In this document: positions 1-8,071 of the stretch, piece by piece
How positions within the stretch are numbered: the first letter of the stretch is position 1
Layout: every line of letters begins with the position of its first letter
From: Ornithinibacillus salinisoli
Lineage (GTDB): Bacteria > Bacillota > Bacilli > Bacillales > Amphibacillaceae
DNA: 64,000 bases
Assembly (NCBI RefSeq): GCF_042682545.1
Contig: NZ_JBHUHQ010000041.1
Reading direction: 5' to 3' (one strand)
Made by a program: the position numbers and the translations under genes
Notes under the pieces: model-generated
The model's input: the letters and a program-made list of their open reading frames with translations, nothing else
Database searches by the model: none
What the model was told of the DNA's origin: nothing

Positions 1-1
1 A

Positions 2-127
2 GTAGATACAAAAGAAAATATTTTACCTAAGACGGCTACTGACATCTATAATTGGTTGTTGTTAGGAGTTGCATTCATATTGGTTGGAACACTTCTATTC
101 TTAACTAGACGTAGGAGAACAGAATAG
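2..127 (+). CDS. C-terminal end of a sortase-anchored surface protein (partial)
   Basis: The frame open from the window's left edge ends in a sortase sorting signal: LPKTA, a hydrophobic segment (WLLLGVAFILVGTLLFL) and a positively charged tail (TRRRRTE). The motif is LPxTA rather than the common LPxTG, as in substrates of some class D sortases. Only 41 residues are visible, so nothing can be said about the extracellular part. A hairpin terminator follows about 40 bases downstream. The sorting-signal reading is secure; the identity of the protein is unknown. Confidence 0.7.
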   Translation, partial: VDTKENILPKTATDIYNWLLLGVAFILVGTLLFLTRRRRTE

Positions 128-168
128 GAAAAATTAAATAGAATAGAGTTTTGCTAACCTTATAACTT

Positions 169-198
169 GCTGCCGGATTATTCCGGCAGCATTATTTT
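169..198 (+). terminator. Rho-independent terminator after the surface protein gene
   Basis: A perfect 9-bp stem (GCTGCCGGA / TCCGGCAGC) with a TTAT loop is followed by an AT-rich tract, ATTATTTTA. It lies between the sortase substrate and the response regulator gene. Confidence 0.75.
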
Positions 199-329
199 AA
201 TGAAACAGAAGTAGGGGGATGGTATAAGTCGTTTTTACCGAAATAAAAGGACAAGTTAGACCAAGTAAATGTTACAATTACAATATAAAAAATTTGTAGA
301 AAAATAGAAATTTATAAGAGGAGTATAAA

Positions 330-1451
330 ATGAAAGCAATTCTGATTGATGATGAACCATTATCGCTAAATTATTTAGAACATCAGCTTGTAAGTATTTC
401 AGATATTCAAGTTATCGGTAAGTTTACCGATCCCTACGAGGGAAAATTAGCGATAGAAAATAATAACATAGATATCGTTTTTTTGGATATTCATCTTCCA
501 CAGATTAATGGAATTGAGTTGGCGGAACAACTATTGGAAATGGATCAAAGTATTCGAGTTGTGTTTGTAACAGCTTACGACAATTATGCCATTAAAGCAT
601 TTGAGATGAATGCACTTGATTATGTCATGAAACCTATTTCTAAAAAACGCTTATTAAATACCATTCAACGGATCAAACAAAAAATAGATAATTCAAGTAC
701 TAGAAAGTTCTCGGAAAAATTGAAAATAAGTATGTTTGACCAATTATTGCTTTCGAACCATCAAAGGCAAACGATATCACTTCACTGGCGAACAACCAAA
801 GTTCAGCAGTTATTCTTATATTTACTCCATAATCGAGGGAAAGTGGTTGGTAAATTTGAATTAGTAGAATTACTTTGGCCAGATCTTGAACCTCATAAGG
901 CCAATGCGCAATTATACACGGCCATTTATCATATTCGTAAAACACTTGCTGATTTTGATCGACATTTTCATATTACAAATACATCAGAAGGATATCTACT
1001 AACATTAAGAGATGTAATATTGGATGTAGAAGAGTTTGAACAATATATTCGATCGGAACAACCTATAACTGAACAGACGATTGCAGACTATGAACATGCA
1101 GTAGGGTTATATAAAGGAAAATACTTACAAGGATTTGATTACATTTGGGCAGAAAGTGAGAGGCAGAGGCTGCAGTTACTTTGGATTAGAACATCATTGA
1201 AACTCGTATATTGGTATTATACGAATCATTTTTATGAAAAAGCGATGGAGCTGGGATTAGAAATTTGCCGATACAATCCGTTAGAGGAAGAGGCCTATTT
1301 TCTAGTGATGAAGGCATACACAAAAATAGGTAAAAACGCATCTGTACATCTTCTTTATCAACAGTTACAAGAGATACTGATGGAAGAATTAAATGAAAAA
1401 CCAAATTCAACCATTACGAATTGGTACCGAGATTGGGAAAAAGAAAAATAA
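330..1451 (+). CDS. Response regulator with SARP-type winged helix and BTAD output
   Basis: Residues 1-120 are a receiver domain with the acidic pair D7/D8, phosphoacceptor D53, T81 and K101. A trans_reg_C-like winged helix (about 140-215, around LLHNRGKVVGKFELVELLWPD) and a helical BTAD domain (about 225-370) follow, as in SARP regulators. The protein should bind DNA and activate transcription when phosphorylated. The start has a good ribosome site (GAGGAG). The convergent neighbour is a large hybrid histidine kinase, the natural candidate partner. The target genes are not shown by the sequence; the surface protein gene upstream is one possibility. Confidence 0.85.
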   Translation: MKAILIDDEPLSLNYLEHQLVSISDIQVIGKFTDPYEGKLAIENNNIDIVFLDIHLPQINGIELAEQLLEMDQSIRVVFVTAYDNYAIKAFEMNALDYVMKPISKKRLLNTIQRIKQKIDNSSTRKFSEKLKISMFDQLLLSNHQRQTISLHWRTTKVQQLFLYLLHNRGKVVGKFELVELLWPDLEPHKANAQLYTAIYHIRKTLADFDRHFHITNTSEGYLLTLRDVILDVEEFEQYIRSEQPITEQTIADYEHAVGLYKGKYLQGFDYIWAESERQRLQLLWIRTSLKLVYWYYTNHFYEKAMELGLEICRYNPLEEEAYFLVMKAYTKIGKNASVHLLYQQLQEILMEELNEKPNSTITNWYRDWEKEK

Positions 1452-1485
1452 GGAATGATTATTTCTCCTTCATTCCTTATTTTTT
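1446..1485. terminator. Bidirectional terminator shared by convergent genes
   Basis: A 13-bp inverted repeat (AAATAAGGAATGA / TCATTCCTTATTT) has an 11-base loop, with T runs on one side and A runs on the other. It contains the TAA stop of the response regulator and the TGA stop of the kinase, so one hairpin ends both genes. Confidence 0.85.
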
Positions 1486-4400
1486 GGTATTTGAAAAGAG
1501 ACAACGGTGCCCTGTTCGTTATTGCTATGAATGGTTATTCCTCTGCCATAAAGCTGGTTCATTCGTCGGTTAATATTTCTTAGTCCTATTCCTTTACTCT
1601 CCTTATCAAAATTGTTTTCCGTGATAACTGCATCCTGAATTTCCTTTGTCATACCCTTCCCGTTGTCATGAACCGAAATTTCTATGAATTCGGAGTATCT
1701 TTTTATTTGAATACAAATTTTCCCTCCCTTTTGACGTTCAAACACCCCATGTTTAACAGCGTTTTCAACAATCGGCTGTATGGACAATGGAGGTAAATAT
1801 TCATCGATACCGGTATCAACTTCCCATTCAACCTGTAAACGCTCACCAAATCGTTCCTTTTCAATATATAAATACGATTGAACGAGAGCAAGCTCGTCCT
1901 CAAGAGGAACAACAGGGTCAGAGTTTTTAAAGTCAAAGCTATAGCGTAAATAGTTACTAAATTCTTCGAGAAGAGCTTGCATTTTCGAATAGTCCGACAT
2001 TCCAAGCGCTGCGATGGAATTTAATGTGTTAAGTAAAAAATGTGGCTGAATTTGTGATTGTAGCCAAGCTCCTTCCATACGTATGCGCTCTTCTATAGAT
2101 AATTTTATATCGGTTAAGGCACGAACTCTTGCCTTTAATTCAAATGCATCTACCGGCTTTTGCACATAATCGTTAGCACCTACTTGAAAACCTGTTAAAA
2201 TATCCTCTGAACTTGTCCGCGCGGTTAAAAGCAACACAGGAAGTTCTGAAATATTAAATCTTTCTCTTATTCGTTTTGTTAATTCATATCCGGATATTTT
2301 TGGCATCATTACGTCTGAAATGACAATGTCAAATCGAATTTTTTCCAAGTACGTGATTGCTTGTTCAGCACTAGTAACAGCAGTTATGCTGTAACCATCT
2401 TGTTCAAGAATATCTATCAGTACCTTCAGGTTCACATTATCATCATCGACCGCTAAAACTTTTGGATTTATTTTAGTAGATTCCCTATCAGATAAATTAG
2501 GTGAATCTGTTGTCGCGGCTATATGGTTTACGGGATCGTTTGAAATAAGCAAGGGCTGTTCTTCTTCTCCATAAACGAAATCCTCAGAGGTAGGAAGTGT
2601 AAATGAAAACACCGATCCTTTGCCTGGAATAGATCGAACGGTCAGAGTTCCATCATGCATTTCTATTAATTGTTTGCTAATACTTAACCCAAGTCCGAAC
2701 CCACCACCTATTTGGGATGAGTGCTTACTAGCTTGTTCATAAGGTAGCAAAATGCGATTTATATCGTTTTCTTCAATACCTATTCCTGTATCCTCCACGT
2801 CAATCTGAACCAGTTTGTCTAATGTTTTGCAGCGAATTGTAATGGTTCCTTGTTCCGTGTATTTTACTGCATTATGTACTAAATTGAATAGAACTTGAAT
2901 TATTCTATTCTCATCTGCATGCACAGCAGGTAATTTATCTGACATTTTTATATGTAATTGGATAGGCTTATTTTCTAACATAAAGCTAACCATATCAACA
3001 ACGCCATTAATAACAGATTGCACTTCTAAGCTAGTGTAATTCAATTGTATATTATTTTCTTTCAATCTAGTAATATCCACTAAATCATTTAACATAATGG
3101 ACATTCTGCCGCTAATACTGCTCATCACTTCGAGACGTTCCTTATGTTTTTCATGGATAGAGACACGATCATTTAAAACGGTGTGTGTAATATTGCTGAT
3201 GACGTGTAATGGATTTCTCAGTTCATGAGATGTATTGACTAAAAATTCATCTTTTCGTTTTATCTCTAATTGTAATTTATTTGCTAAGTGCTTTGTCTCT
3301 TCTGTTGTTTGTAGAAAACGTTGAAACCAAAATGCAGAAAAGGCAAGTATGGCAATAATGAGATCAAAGGGATAATGGATCATATCCAAAGGAGTGTGAT
3401 TTTCAATTGTTGTCCATAGAATATTTATCCCTATACTTAAACTGGCTAGCAAAAGGAAAATGACGTTTTCTTTTTGCATAATAGCTTTTACTAGAATATA
3501 GATTGAAATTGTAATTGATAAGACAAATACACTTATTAGCAGTAAGCGAATAATCATTTCGACATATAGATATGGTAATAACAGAACTATGAAGACATAT
3601 AATCCACATAAGACTTTAAACCAGAAAATAATTTTTTTATTGCTATATGAAGAAAATAAGTTACTTAGTACTAGTGGTAAATATGCTGCGACACCAATAT
3701 AAGAAAGGGAACTTATATTTCTTTCCCATTCAAAGCTTAGATCGATCCATGAGAACAATAGTCTATCATCAGCAACGAGAACACTGAAAATAGCACATAG
3801 AATTAATAAGGAAAAGTAGTATAGACTCTTGTTTTTCATACCTAAAAAGTACAATATAATGGCGTATAAACTATGGAACAAAAAGACACCGCATAGTAAA
3901 AGCTGCAGTCCAATAGATAAAGAAGTGTATTGATTTACAGCTTTTATCGTTCCAAAGCGGATTGGTTTAGTGATCCCCCCTTCTCCTCGGATAGTGTGGT
4001 TAGAAACATGGATGACCACATCTATTTCGTTGTTATTTGGTGTAGCCTCCACAGTGTATGGCGGATTTCGTGCTTGGTAATGTTTCAAGTTTGTCGAGGT
4101 TTTTCCGGAATTACCAACTAATTTACCGTTTACAAAAACTTCGGATGCATTTCTAATTTCCTCGACCCGTAATCCAAATGATTGTGTTTGATCATCATCA
4201 AGCAGGATCCGTAGTCTGTAAGTTCCATAGCGAAAGAAGTTTTGGTCTTGTGGTGAAAATGACTCATCCCAAGCTTGTGGGAGTTTAAAGTTACGTTTTT
4301 TACCGTCCAATATTTCTTCATTTGTCTTAAATTCTTCAGGGGGGATCAATAATGAAGGGTAAAATTCCCACTCTCCATTTAATGCAAGAGTTTTTTTGGA

Positions 4401-4568
4401 TGAAAATTCCCAACCGCGTAAATCGAGTACACCTTGTTTGAATTCTGACTCCTTAGAGTAGTTAAAGGAGCCTGCAAAATCTATCCAAGTTAACCGTATT
4501 GCTGTAATAAAAACTAAAAAAACTATGATGGATATTTTCCATTTCATTTTCGTTTTGATTTTTCTCAT
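1470..4568 (-). CDS. Hybrid sensor histidine kinase with 7TM sensor, receiver and a second LytS-type kinase module
   Basis: In order: an N-terminal membrane segment; an extracytoplasmic beta-rich domain (about 40-210) resembling 7TMR-DISM/sugar-binding jelly rolls; a multi-helix membrane region (about 215-415); HisKA with H448 (NTSHELRNP); HATPase_c with N-box N566 and G boxes; a receiver with D752, T782 and K804; then a second kinase module of LytS/His_kinase type with H843 (QIQPHFLLN) and N936. I start at ATG 4568, nine bases after AAGG; a TTG nine bases further upstream is the alternative. The ligand is unknown. It probably signals to the convergent SARP-type regulator. Confidence 0.85.
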   Translation of the reverse strand: MRKIKTKMKWKISIIVFLVFITAIRLTWIDFAGSFNYSKESEFKQGVLDLRGWEFSSKKTLALNGEWEFYPSLLIPPEEFKTNEEILDGKKRNFKLPQAWDESFSPQDQNFFRYGTYRLRILLDDDQTQSFGLRVEEIRNASEVFVNGKLVGNSGKTSTNLKHYQARNPPYTVEATPNNNEIDVVIHVSNHTIRGEGGITKPIRFGTIKAVNQYTSLSIGLQLLLCGVFLFHSLYAIILYFLGMKNKSLYYFSLLILCAIFSVLVADDRLLFSWIDLSFEWERNISSLSYIGVAAYLPLVLSNLFSSYSNKKIIFWFKVLCGLYVFIVLLLPYLYVEMIIRLLLISVFVLSITISIYILVKAIMQKENVIFLLLASLSIGINILWTTIENHTPLDMIHYPFDLIIAILAFSAFWFQRFLQTTEETKHLANKLQLEIKRKDEFLVNTSHELRNPLHVISNITHTVLNDRVSIHEKHKERLEVMSSISGRMSIMLNDLVDITRLKENNIQLNYTSLEVQSVINGVVDMVSFMLENKPIQLHIKMSDKLPAVHADENRIIQVLFNLVHNAVKYTEQGTITIRCKTLDKLVQIDVEDTGIGIEENDINRILLPYEQASKHSSQIGGGFGLGLSISKQLIEMHDGTLTVRSIPGKGSVFSFTLPTSEDFVYGEEEQPLLISNDPVNHIAATTDSPNLSDRESTKINPKVLAVDDDNVNLKVLIDILEQDGYSITAVTSAEQAITYLEKIRFDIVISDVMMPKISGYELTKRIRERFNISELPVLLLTARTSSEDILTGFQVGANDYVQKPVDAFELKARVRALTDIKLSIEERIRMEGAWLQSQIQPHFLLNTLNSIAALGMSDYSKMQALLEEFSNYLRYSFDFKNSDPVVPLEDELALVQSYLYIEKERFGERLQVEWEVDTGIDEYLPPLSIQPIVENAVKHGVFERQKGGKICIQIKRYSEFIEISVHDNGKGMTKEIQDAVITENNFDKESKGIGLRNINRRMNQLYGRGITIHSNNEQGTVVSFQIPKNKE

Positions 4569-4831
4569 CCTATACAACCTTATTTGTTATTGTCCTACTT
4601 GAATCATATTGCAAAGTCAGTAGATTTGAATGTTAGTCATAAGAAGTATAATAGATTATTAAAAGTCACACTTTGTCGAAATAATCATAAAATAGTTTCA
4701 GATTAAAATCAAGTTAGATAAGATTAATATTTTAGGATAACTAGAGGAGTGAATTAATGGCTGATAAAGAATAAGGTATGAAAAACTGAGGAATCCTAAT
4801 TTATAAAAATGAAAAGGAAAATATTGTAGAG

Positions 4832-5380
4832 ATGAATCAGGAATACATAGAAATAACAAATGAACTATATAGAATAGTTGCAGAAATACAGTCTATTATG
4901 ATAGAGGAATGGGTTGAAAATGTTGTATTTACTGGTTATTGGTGGCTAGGTATGATTCTAAGTGTCATACCATGGATTATTTGGGGATTAGTCCACAATA
5001 AAAAGAGTAGAAACCGAATGCTTTATGTAGGATTTTATGTCATCTTAATTTCTTCGTTCTTTGATTTTATAGGTGTACAGATGGGATTATGGATATATTA
5101 CTATGAGTTAATACCATGGATTCCTGCTTATGAACCGTGGTGTGGTACGCTTTTGCCAGTCATTATAATAATGTTAATTGAATTTAGACCGAATATATCA
5201 CCATATTTCAAAGGGTTATTTTTCGCAGCTCTAACAGCATTTGTTGGTGAACCATTATTCGAACACATAGGTCTTTATAATGCCATTCATTGGAGTAGTT
5301 TTTACTCATTTCCTATTTACTTTTTAATCTTTTTATTTGGCTATTGGCTGAGTAGAAGAAATAATTTTGAAAAATACTGA
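4832..5380 (+). CDS. CBO0543-like integral membrane protein
   Basis: This 182-residue protein has about five hydrophobic helices and many Trp/Tyr residues (GYWWLGMILSVIPWIIWGL, WIPAYEPWCGTLLPV). It resembles the small membrane proteins called CBO0543 family that recur in Bacillus genomes; this is from memory of the family, not a search. The ribosome site is weak (GTAGAG). A tiny open stretch with a good ribosome site but only five codons precedes it at about 4757. Its function is unknown. Confidence 0.6.
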   Translation: MNQEYIEITNELYRIVAEIQSIMIEEWVENVVFTGYWWLGMILSVIPWIIWGLVHNKKSRNRMLYVGFYVILISSFFDFIGVQMGLWIYYYELIPWIPAYEPWCGTLLPVIIIMLIEFRPNISPYFKGLFFAALTAFVGEPLFEHIGLYNAIHWSSFYSFPIYFLIFLFGYWLSRRNNFEKY

Positions 5381-5443
5381 GCACCTTAAAAGCATCTTAT
5401 CACAACTTCACTAAAACCTCACTATGGTAAATCTACCTATAGA

Positions 5444-5486
5444 AGACGTTTCCGTTTCGTATCATTGTTACGGAAACGTCTTTTTT
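5444..5486 (+). terminator. Rho-independent terminator
   Basis: A perfect 12-bp stem (AGACGTTTCCGT / ACGGAAACGTCT) is followed by six T residues. It ends the CBO0543-like gene. Confidence 0.85.
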
Positions 5487-5554
5487 CCCTTCTTAGGATG
5501 GTGCCTTTACTAGCTTTCTTTCTTAACCATATCTTATAGTAAGGGGGTGAAAAT

Positions 5555-5809
5555 ATGGATAAAGTGTTAATGTTTGCTACTGTATTATTGCCTATCATAA
5601 CTGCTTTAGTAGAGGTTGTGAAAAAAACATTTGCTTTACCAAAAAATATTATTCCAATTACAAGCTTAGTTGTAGGTTTAGGTATAGGAGCTGTAGCTTA
5701 TCCATTTACGGATATGGATTTAGTATTACGGTTATGGGCAGGAGGATTAGCAGGATTAGCAGGAACGGGATTATTCGAATTAGTTAAGAAAACAGGTAAA
5801 AGTAAATAA
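5555..5809 (+). CDS. Small holin-like membrane protein (A118/r1t-type)
   Basis: This 84-residue protein has two or three hydrophobic segments and a basic C-terminus (KKTGKSK). Features such as VVKKTFALPKNIIPI and WAGGLAGLAGTGLFELVKK recall phage A118/r1t-type holins. The ribosome site AAGGGGGTG is strong. No endolysin or other phage gene lies nearby, so it is either an isolated remnant or a domesticated membrane protein, possibly used in sporulation or cell lysis. The family assignment is from remembered sequence features. Confidence 0.6.
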   Translation: MDKVLMFATVLLPIITALVEVVKKTFALPKNIIPITSLVVGLGIGAVAYPFTDMDLVLRLWAGGLAGLAGTGLFELVKKTGKSK

Positions 5810-5941
5810 AATTATAGCGTATGTATTAAGAAGAAATAAACACACTAAATGATTCCTAACCATCCAAGTACAGCATTCATGATGAATAATTTATTTTTGC
5901 AATAATGTTGTAGAGCTGATCGAGAAGAAAAAGCCACCACA

Positions 5942-5978
5942 TAGGTGCCTTTCCCGCGTCTATTGGGAAAGGCACCTA
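5942..5978. repeat. Strong 14-bp inverted repeat in an intergenic region
   Basis: A perfect 14-bp stem (TAGGTGCCTTTCCC / GGGAAAGGCACCTA) has a nine-base loop. There is no long T run on either side. It could act as a processing site or a terminator between the holin-like gene and the minus-strand genes to its right. Confidence 0.55.
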
Positions 5979-6055
5979 AATTGATAGCCTTGTCATACTT
6001 GTTCATACATACTTTTACTTGCTGAAAGAATTATTACCTATAGACTGTATTGCTT

Positions 6056-6178
6056 TCAGCCACAGCCGCACCCTTTACGTTTTATAGTTCCTTTGTTATT
6101 GGATGAGGAATTCATTACAATCCTTTTATTGCTATTATGAGAACTAATTCTTTTTTTCTTTAAATCTTTTGCCTTCAA
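6056..6178 (-). CDS. Small basic protein with a Cys-Gly tail (40 residues)
   Basis: A 40-codon frame starts at a TTG nine bases after AAAGGAG. The product is basic and Ser/Asn-rich and ends in KRKGCGCG. It lies downstream of the JAMM gene on the same strand, separated by 63 bases. Cys-tailed small proteins are common among spore coat components, and the surrounding genes look spore-related, but I do not recognise a family. A chance frame cannot be excluded; the ribosome site and the unusual C-terminus are the arguments for it. Confidence 0.5.
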   Translation of the reverse strand: MKAKDLKKKRISSHNSNKRIVMNSSSNNKGTIKRKGCGCG

Positions 6179-6241
6179 ATATATCAGCTCCTTTCGTTTA
6201 TAGTGCATTATAGTATGATGTACATATAGAAGAGTGGGCTA

Positions 6242-6655
6242 TTAAGATGGTTTTATATAAAAAAGGCGTTCTGTATAGTCTATTCCTTGAATATGATACC
6301 ATTTCATTATTGGTGTATGAAATTTGTAGGATATTATAACCATATTTACTTTTGTATCAGGATGGTTGATCAAATCGAACCTGGAAGGAACAGGGGCTGT
6401 AGTAGGGTGGGTGTGATATATTGCTAATACCTGCTCTTCCAGTTGCATAATCTTACGGATTACTTTGTCTACCTCTTGTTCACTGACAAAATATCTGCTT
6501 TTAGACCGTACTTCGTTATCTAATGGCCAAACTGATCGTACAAAATCACCATTCCCTGACAATAAGCCACATGCTTCATAAGGTATTTTTTCTCTTCCGT
6601 TTTCTACCATTTTTTCATAGATGCTTTGTGATAAATTAATTTCATTGAATTCCAT
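6242..6655 (-). CDS. JAMM/MPN-domain metalloprotease-like protein (Mov34/PAD-1 family)
   Basis: At 137 residues the protein is essentially one JAB domain. The zinc and catalytic residues are in place: E27, H81-x-H83, S91 and D94 in HTHPTTAPVPSRFD. It is predicted to be a zinc-dependent isopeptidase or peptidase; bacterial members process ubiquitin-like or sulfur-carrier proteins, or cysteine conjugates. ATG 6655 is preceded by AAGGATT and lies one base after the stop of the coiled-coil gene, so the two are co-transcribed. A longer in-frame start further upstream would overlap that gene and is unlikely. Confidence 0.8.
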   Translation of the reverse strand: MEFNEINLSQSIYEKMVENGREKIPYEACGLLSGNGDFVRSVWPLDNEVRSKSRYFVSEQEVDKVIRKIMQLEEQVLAIYHTHPTTAPVPSRFDLINHPDTKVNMVIISYKFHTPIMKWYHIQGIDYTERLFYIKPS

Positions 6656-6656
6656 G

Positions 6657-7784
6657 CTAATCCTTCTTGAAAATAGAGAAAATGGATGCCAACTCTCTTT
6701 TCTTACTAGGTTGTTCATCCTTTTTCTCATTAGTATCCTCTGTGAGCACCAGCTCTTCATCTACCTTATCTGTTATGGGATTTCGAGGTGAGGTATCATT
6801 TGGTAACGGATGATTTATTGGTTTATTATTTATATTTGTTTCAGAATGATCCGTAGGAGGATTATTATTTATATTTGTTTCAGAATGATTCGTAGGAGGA
6901 TTATTATTTAAATTTGTTTCAGAATGATTCGTCGGAGGATTATTATTTAAATTTTTTTTAATTGGATCATCTCGGGAAGGAACTGAGTTATTGTTATCCA
7001 TCGTAAATGAAGGGCTATTGTTAACATCTTTTACTCCATTCGTTTTAGTCTTTTGAGGTGTGGTGGTTTTAGTAATGATATTTTTATTTACTTCAAATTG
7101 AGAGCTTCTAAATGACTTCTTAGTTTTATTAACTGGGGTTGCATGTTCAATATCCCCAATAGATTTTATGGTTCGTGGGTTCGGATTATAGTTTCTTTTC
7201 ATCGTTGTTTTACCACTTGTTATTCTATTATTCTTTGTGTTTGTGGCCTGCCCTGTATTGAAGGATTGTAACATATTTTGTAGTCGCCTATATTCTGATT
7301 GTCGAGGTGCAGCTGTTTTCCTTGGATTTTCTTGTTTCAATTGTTCTTTTAATTGTGTGAATTTTTCTTCTTGTGAAACAATTTCTCCTTTTACTTTTGT
7401 TAGACTCTCATCGGTTTTATTAATTACAATATTCATCTTTTCAAGTAATTCTGTAAAGCGTATTTCTTTTACTTCTCCCTTAATCAAATTCACGTCCAGT
7501 TTCAGTTGATTCAATGAATCGTTAATGGTTTGTATTTGTGAAGTTAATTTTTGGGCCTGTGTTTCATACCCGGTTAATTTTTCCTCATATCTATCTTCCA
7601 TCGCATGCATTTCTCCTTTTAGAGTAGAAAATTTTAACCTATAATCATATAACTCCCTTTGCATTTCTAGATATTTAACTAAAAGATCTCCTGATTTTAA
7701 AGTTTTTATATTCTGCTTATAGAGATTAAGATCTCGTTTTAATTTGTCAATTTCTTCCGAGTTATATAGTTTATACTGATACAT
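6657..7784 (-). CDS. Coiled-coil protein with Asn/Pro-rich tandem repeats
   Basis: The first 150 residues or so are strongly helical and heptad-like (MHAMEDRYEEKLTGYETQ), predicting a long coiled coil. The second half is low-complexity, rich in Asn, Pro, Thr and Lys, with about three and a half copies of a 13-residue repeat (NNNPPTNHSETNL) near residues 278-322. The C-terminus is charged and ends in FSIFKKD. I start at the ATG following GGGTGAATCGTG; a GTG directly before it would be too close to the ribosome site. The family is not recognised. The architecture suits a structural spore-coat or surface protein, co-expressed with the JAMM protein. Confidence 0.7.
   Translation of the reverse strand: MYQYKLYNSEEIDKLKRDLNLYKQNIKTLKSGDLLVKYLEMQRELYDYRLKFSTLKGEMHAMEDRYEEKLTGYETQAQKLTSQIQTINDSLNQLKLDVNLIKGEVKEIRFTELLEKMNIVINKTDESLTKVKGEIVSQEEKFTQLKEQLKQENPRKTAAPRQSEYRRLQNMLQSFNTGQATNTKNNRITSGKTTMKRNYNPNPRTIKSIGDIEHATPVNKTKKSFRSSQFEVNKNIITKTTTPQKTKTNGVKDVNNSPSFTMDNNNSVPSRDDPIKKNLNNNPPTNHSETNLNNNPPTNHSETNINNNPPTDHSETNINNKPINHPLPNDTSPRNPITDKVDEELVLTEDTNEKKDEQPSKKRELASIFSIFKKD
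6824..6955. repeat. 39-bp coding tandem repeat
   Basis: TCAGAATGAT recurs at 6841, 6880 and 6919, an exact 39-base spacing equal to 13 codons, so units can be lost or gained in frame. The copies are nearly identical with a few point differences. The array encodes the NNNPPTNHSETN repeats of the coiled-coil protein. Confidence 0.85.
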
Positions 7785-8003
7785 CACGATTCACCCTTTT
7801 TACAGCACATTAATATATTATTTATGAAATACCAATTCGTTACAAATGTACATTCATTTATCAATTGAAGAATGTAAGTATCCTCTTATAATCTATGTTC
7901 ATTTTAGGAGTGAAAACAGTTTAGATACTTTACAAGAATTATTTTCATACTATGTTATGCACCCAACTTACTAAATATCATGATAAATCCGCTATTTAAT
8001 TAA

Positions 8004-8031
8004 ACCATTTGTATCATGTCGTCATAGGCTA
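8004..8031 (+). promoter_or_regulatory. Candidate SigK-type promoter
   Basis: AACC at 8003-8006 and CATAGGCTA at 8023-8031 are separated by 16 bases. The second exactly matches the sporulation SigK -10 pattern CATAnnnTA, and the first matches its -35 AC core. The site ends 40 bases before the Cys-rich gene's start codon, a sensible leader length. It is identified by pattern only. Confidence 0.5.
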
Positions 8032-8071
8032 AGAATGTAAAGAATTTAACTAATTTGGAGGTGTTTGCAAT

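Noticed and set aside
4757..4774. Good ribosome site GAGGAG with a five-codon frame before the CBO0543-like gene
   Set aside because: Too short to call; might be a decayed start or leader but there is no further support.
7940..7970. CATACTATG near 7946 as an alternative sporulation -10
   Set aside because: It misses one position of the SigK pattern and has no AC at the proper distance; the 8023 site is better.
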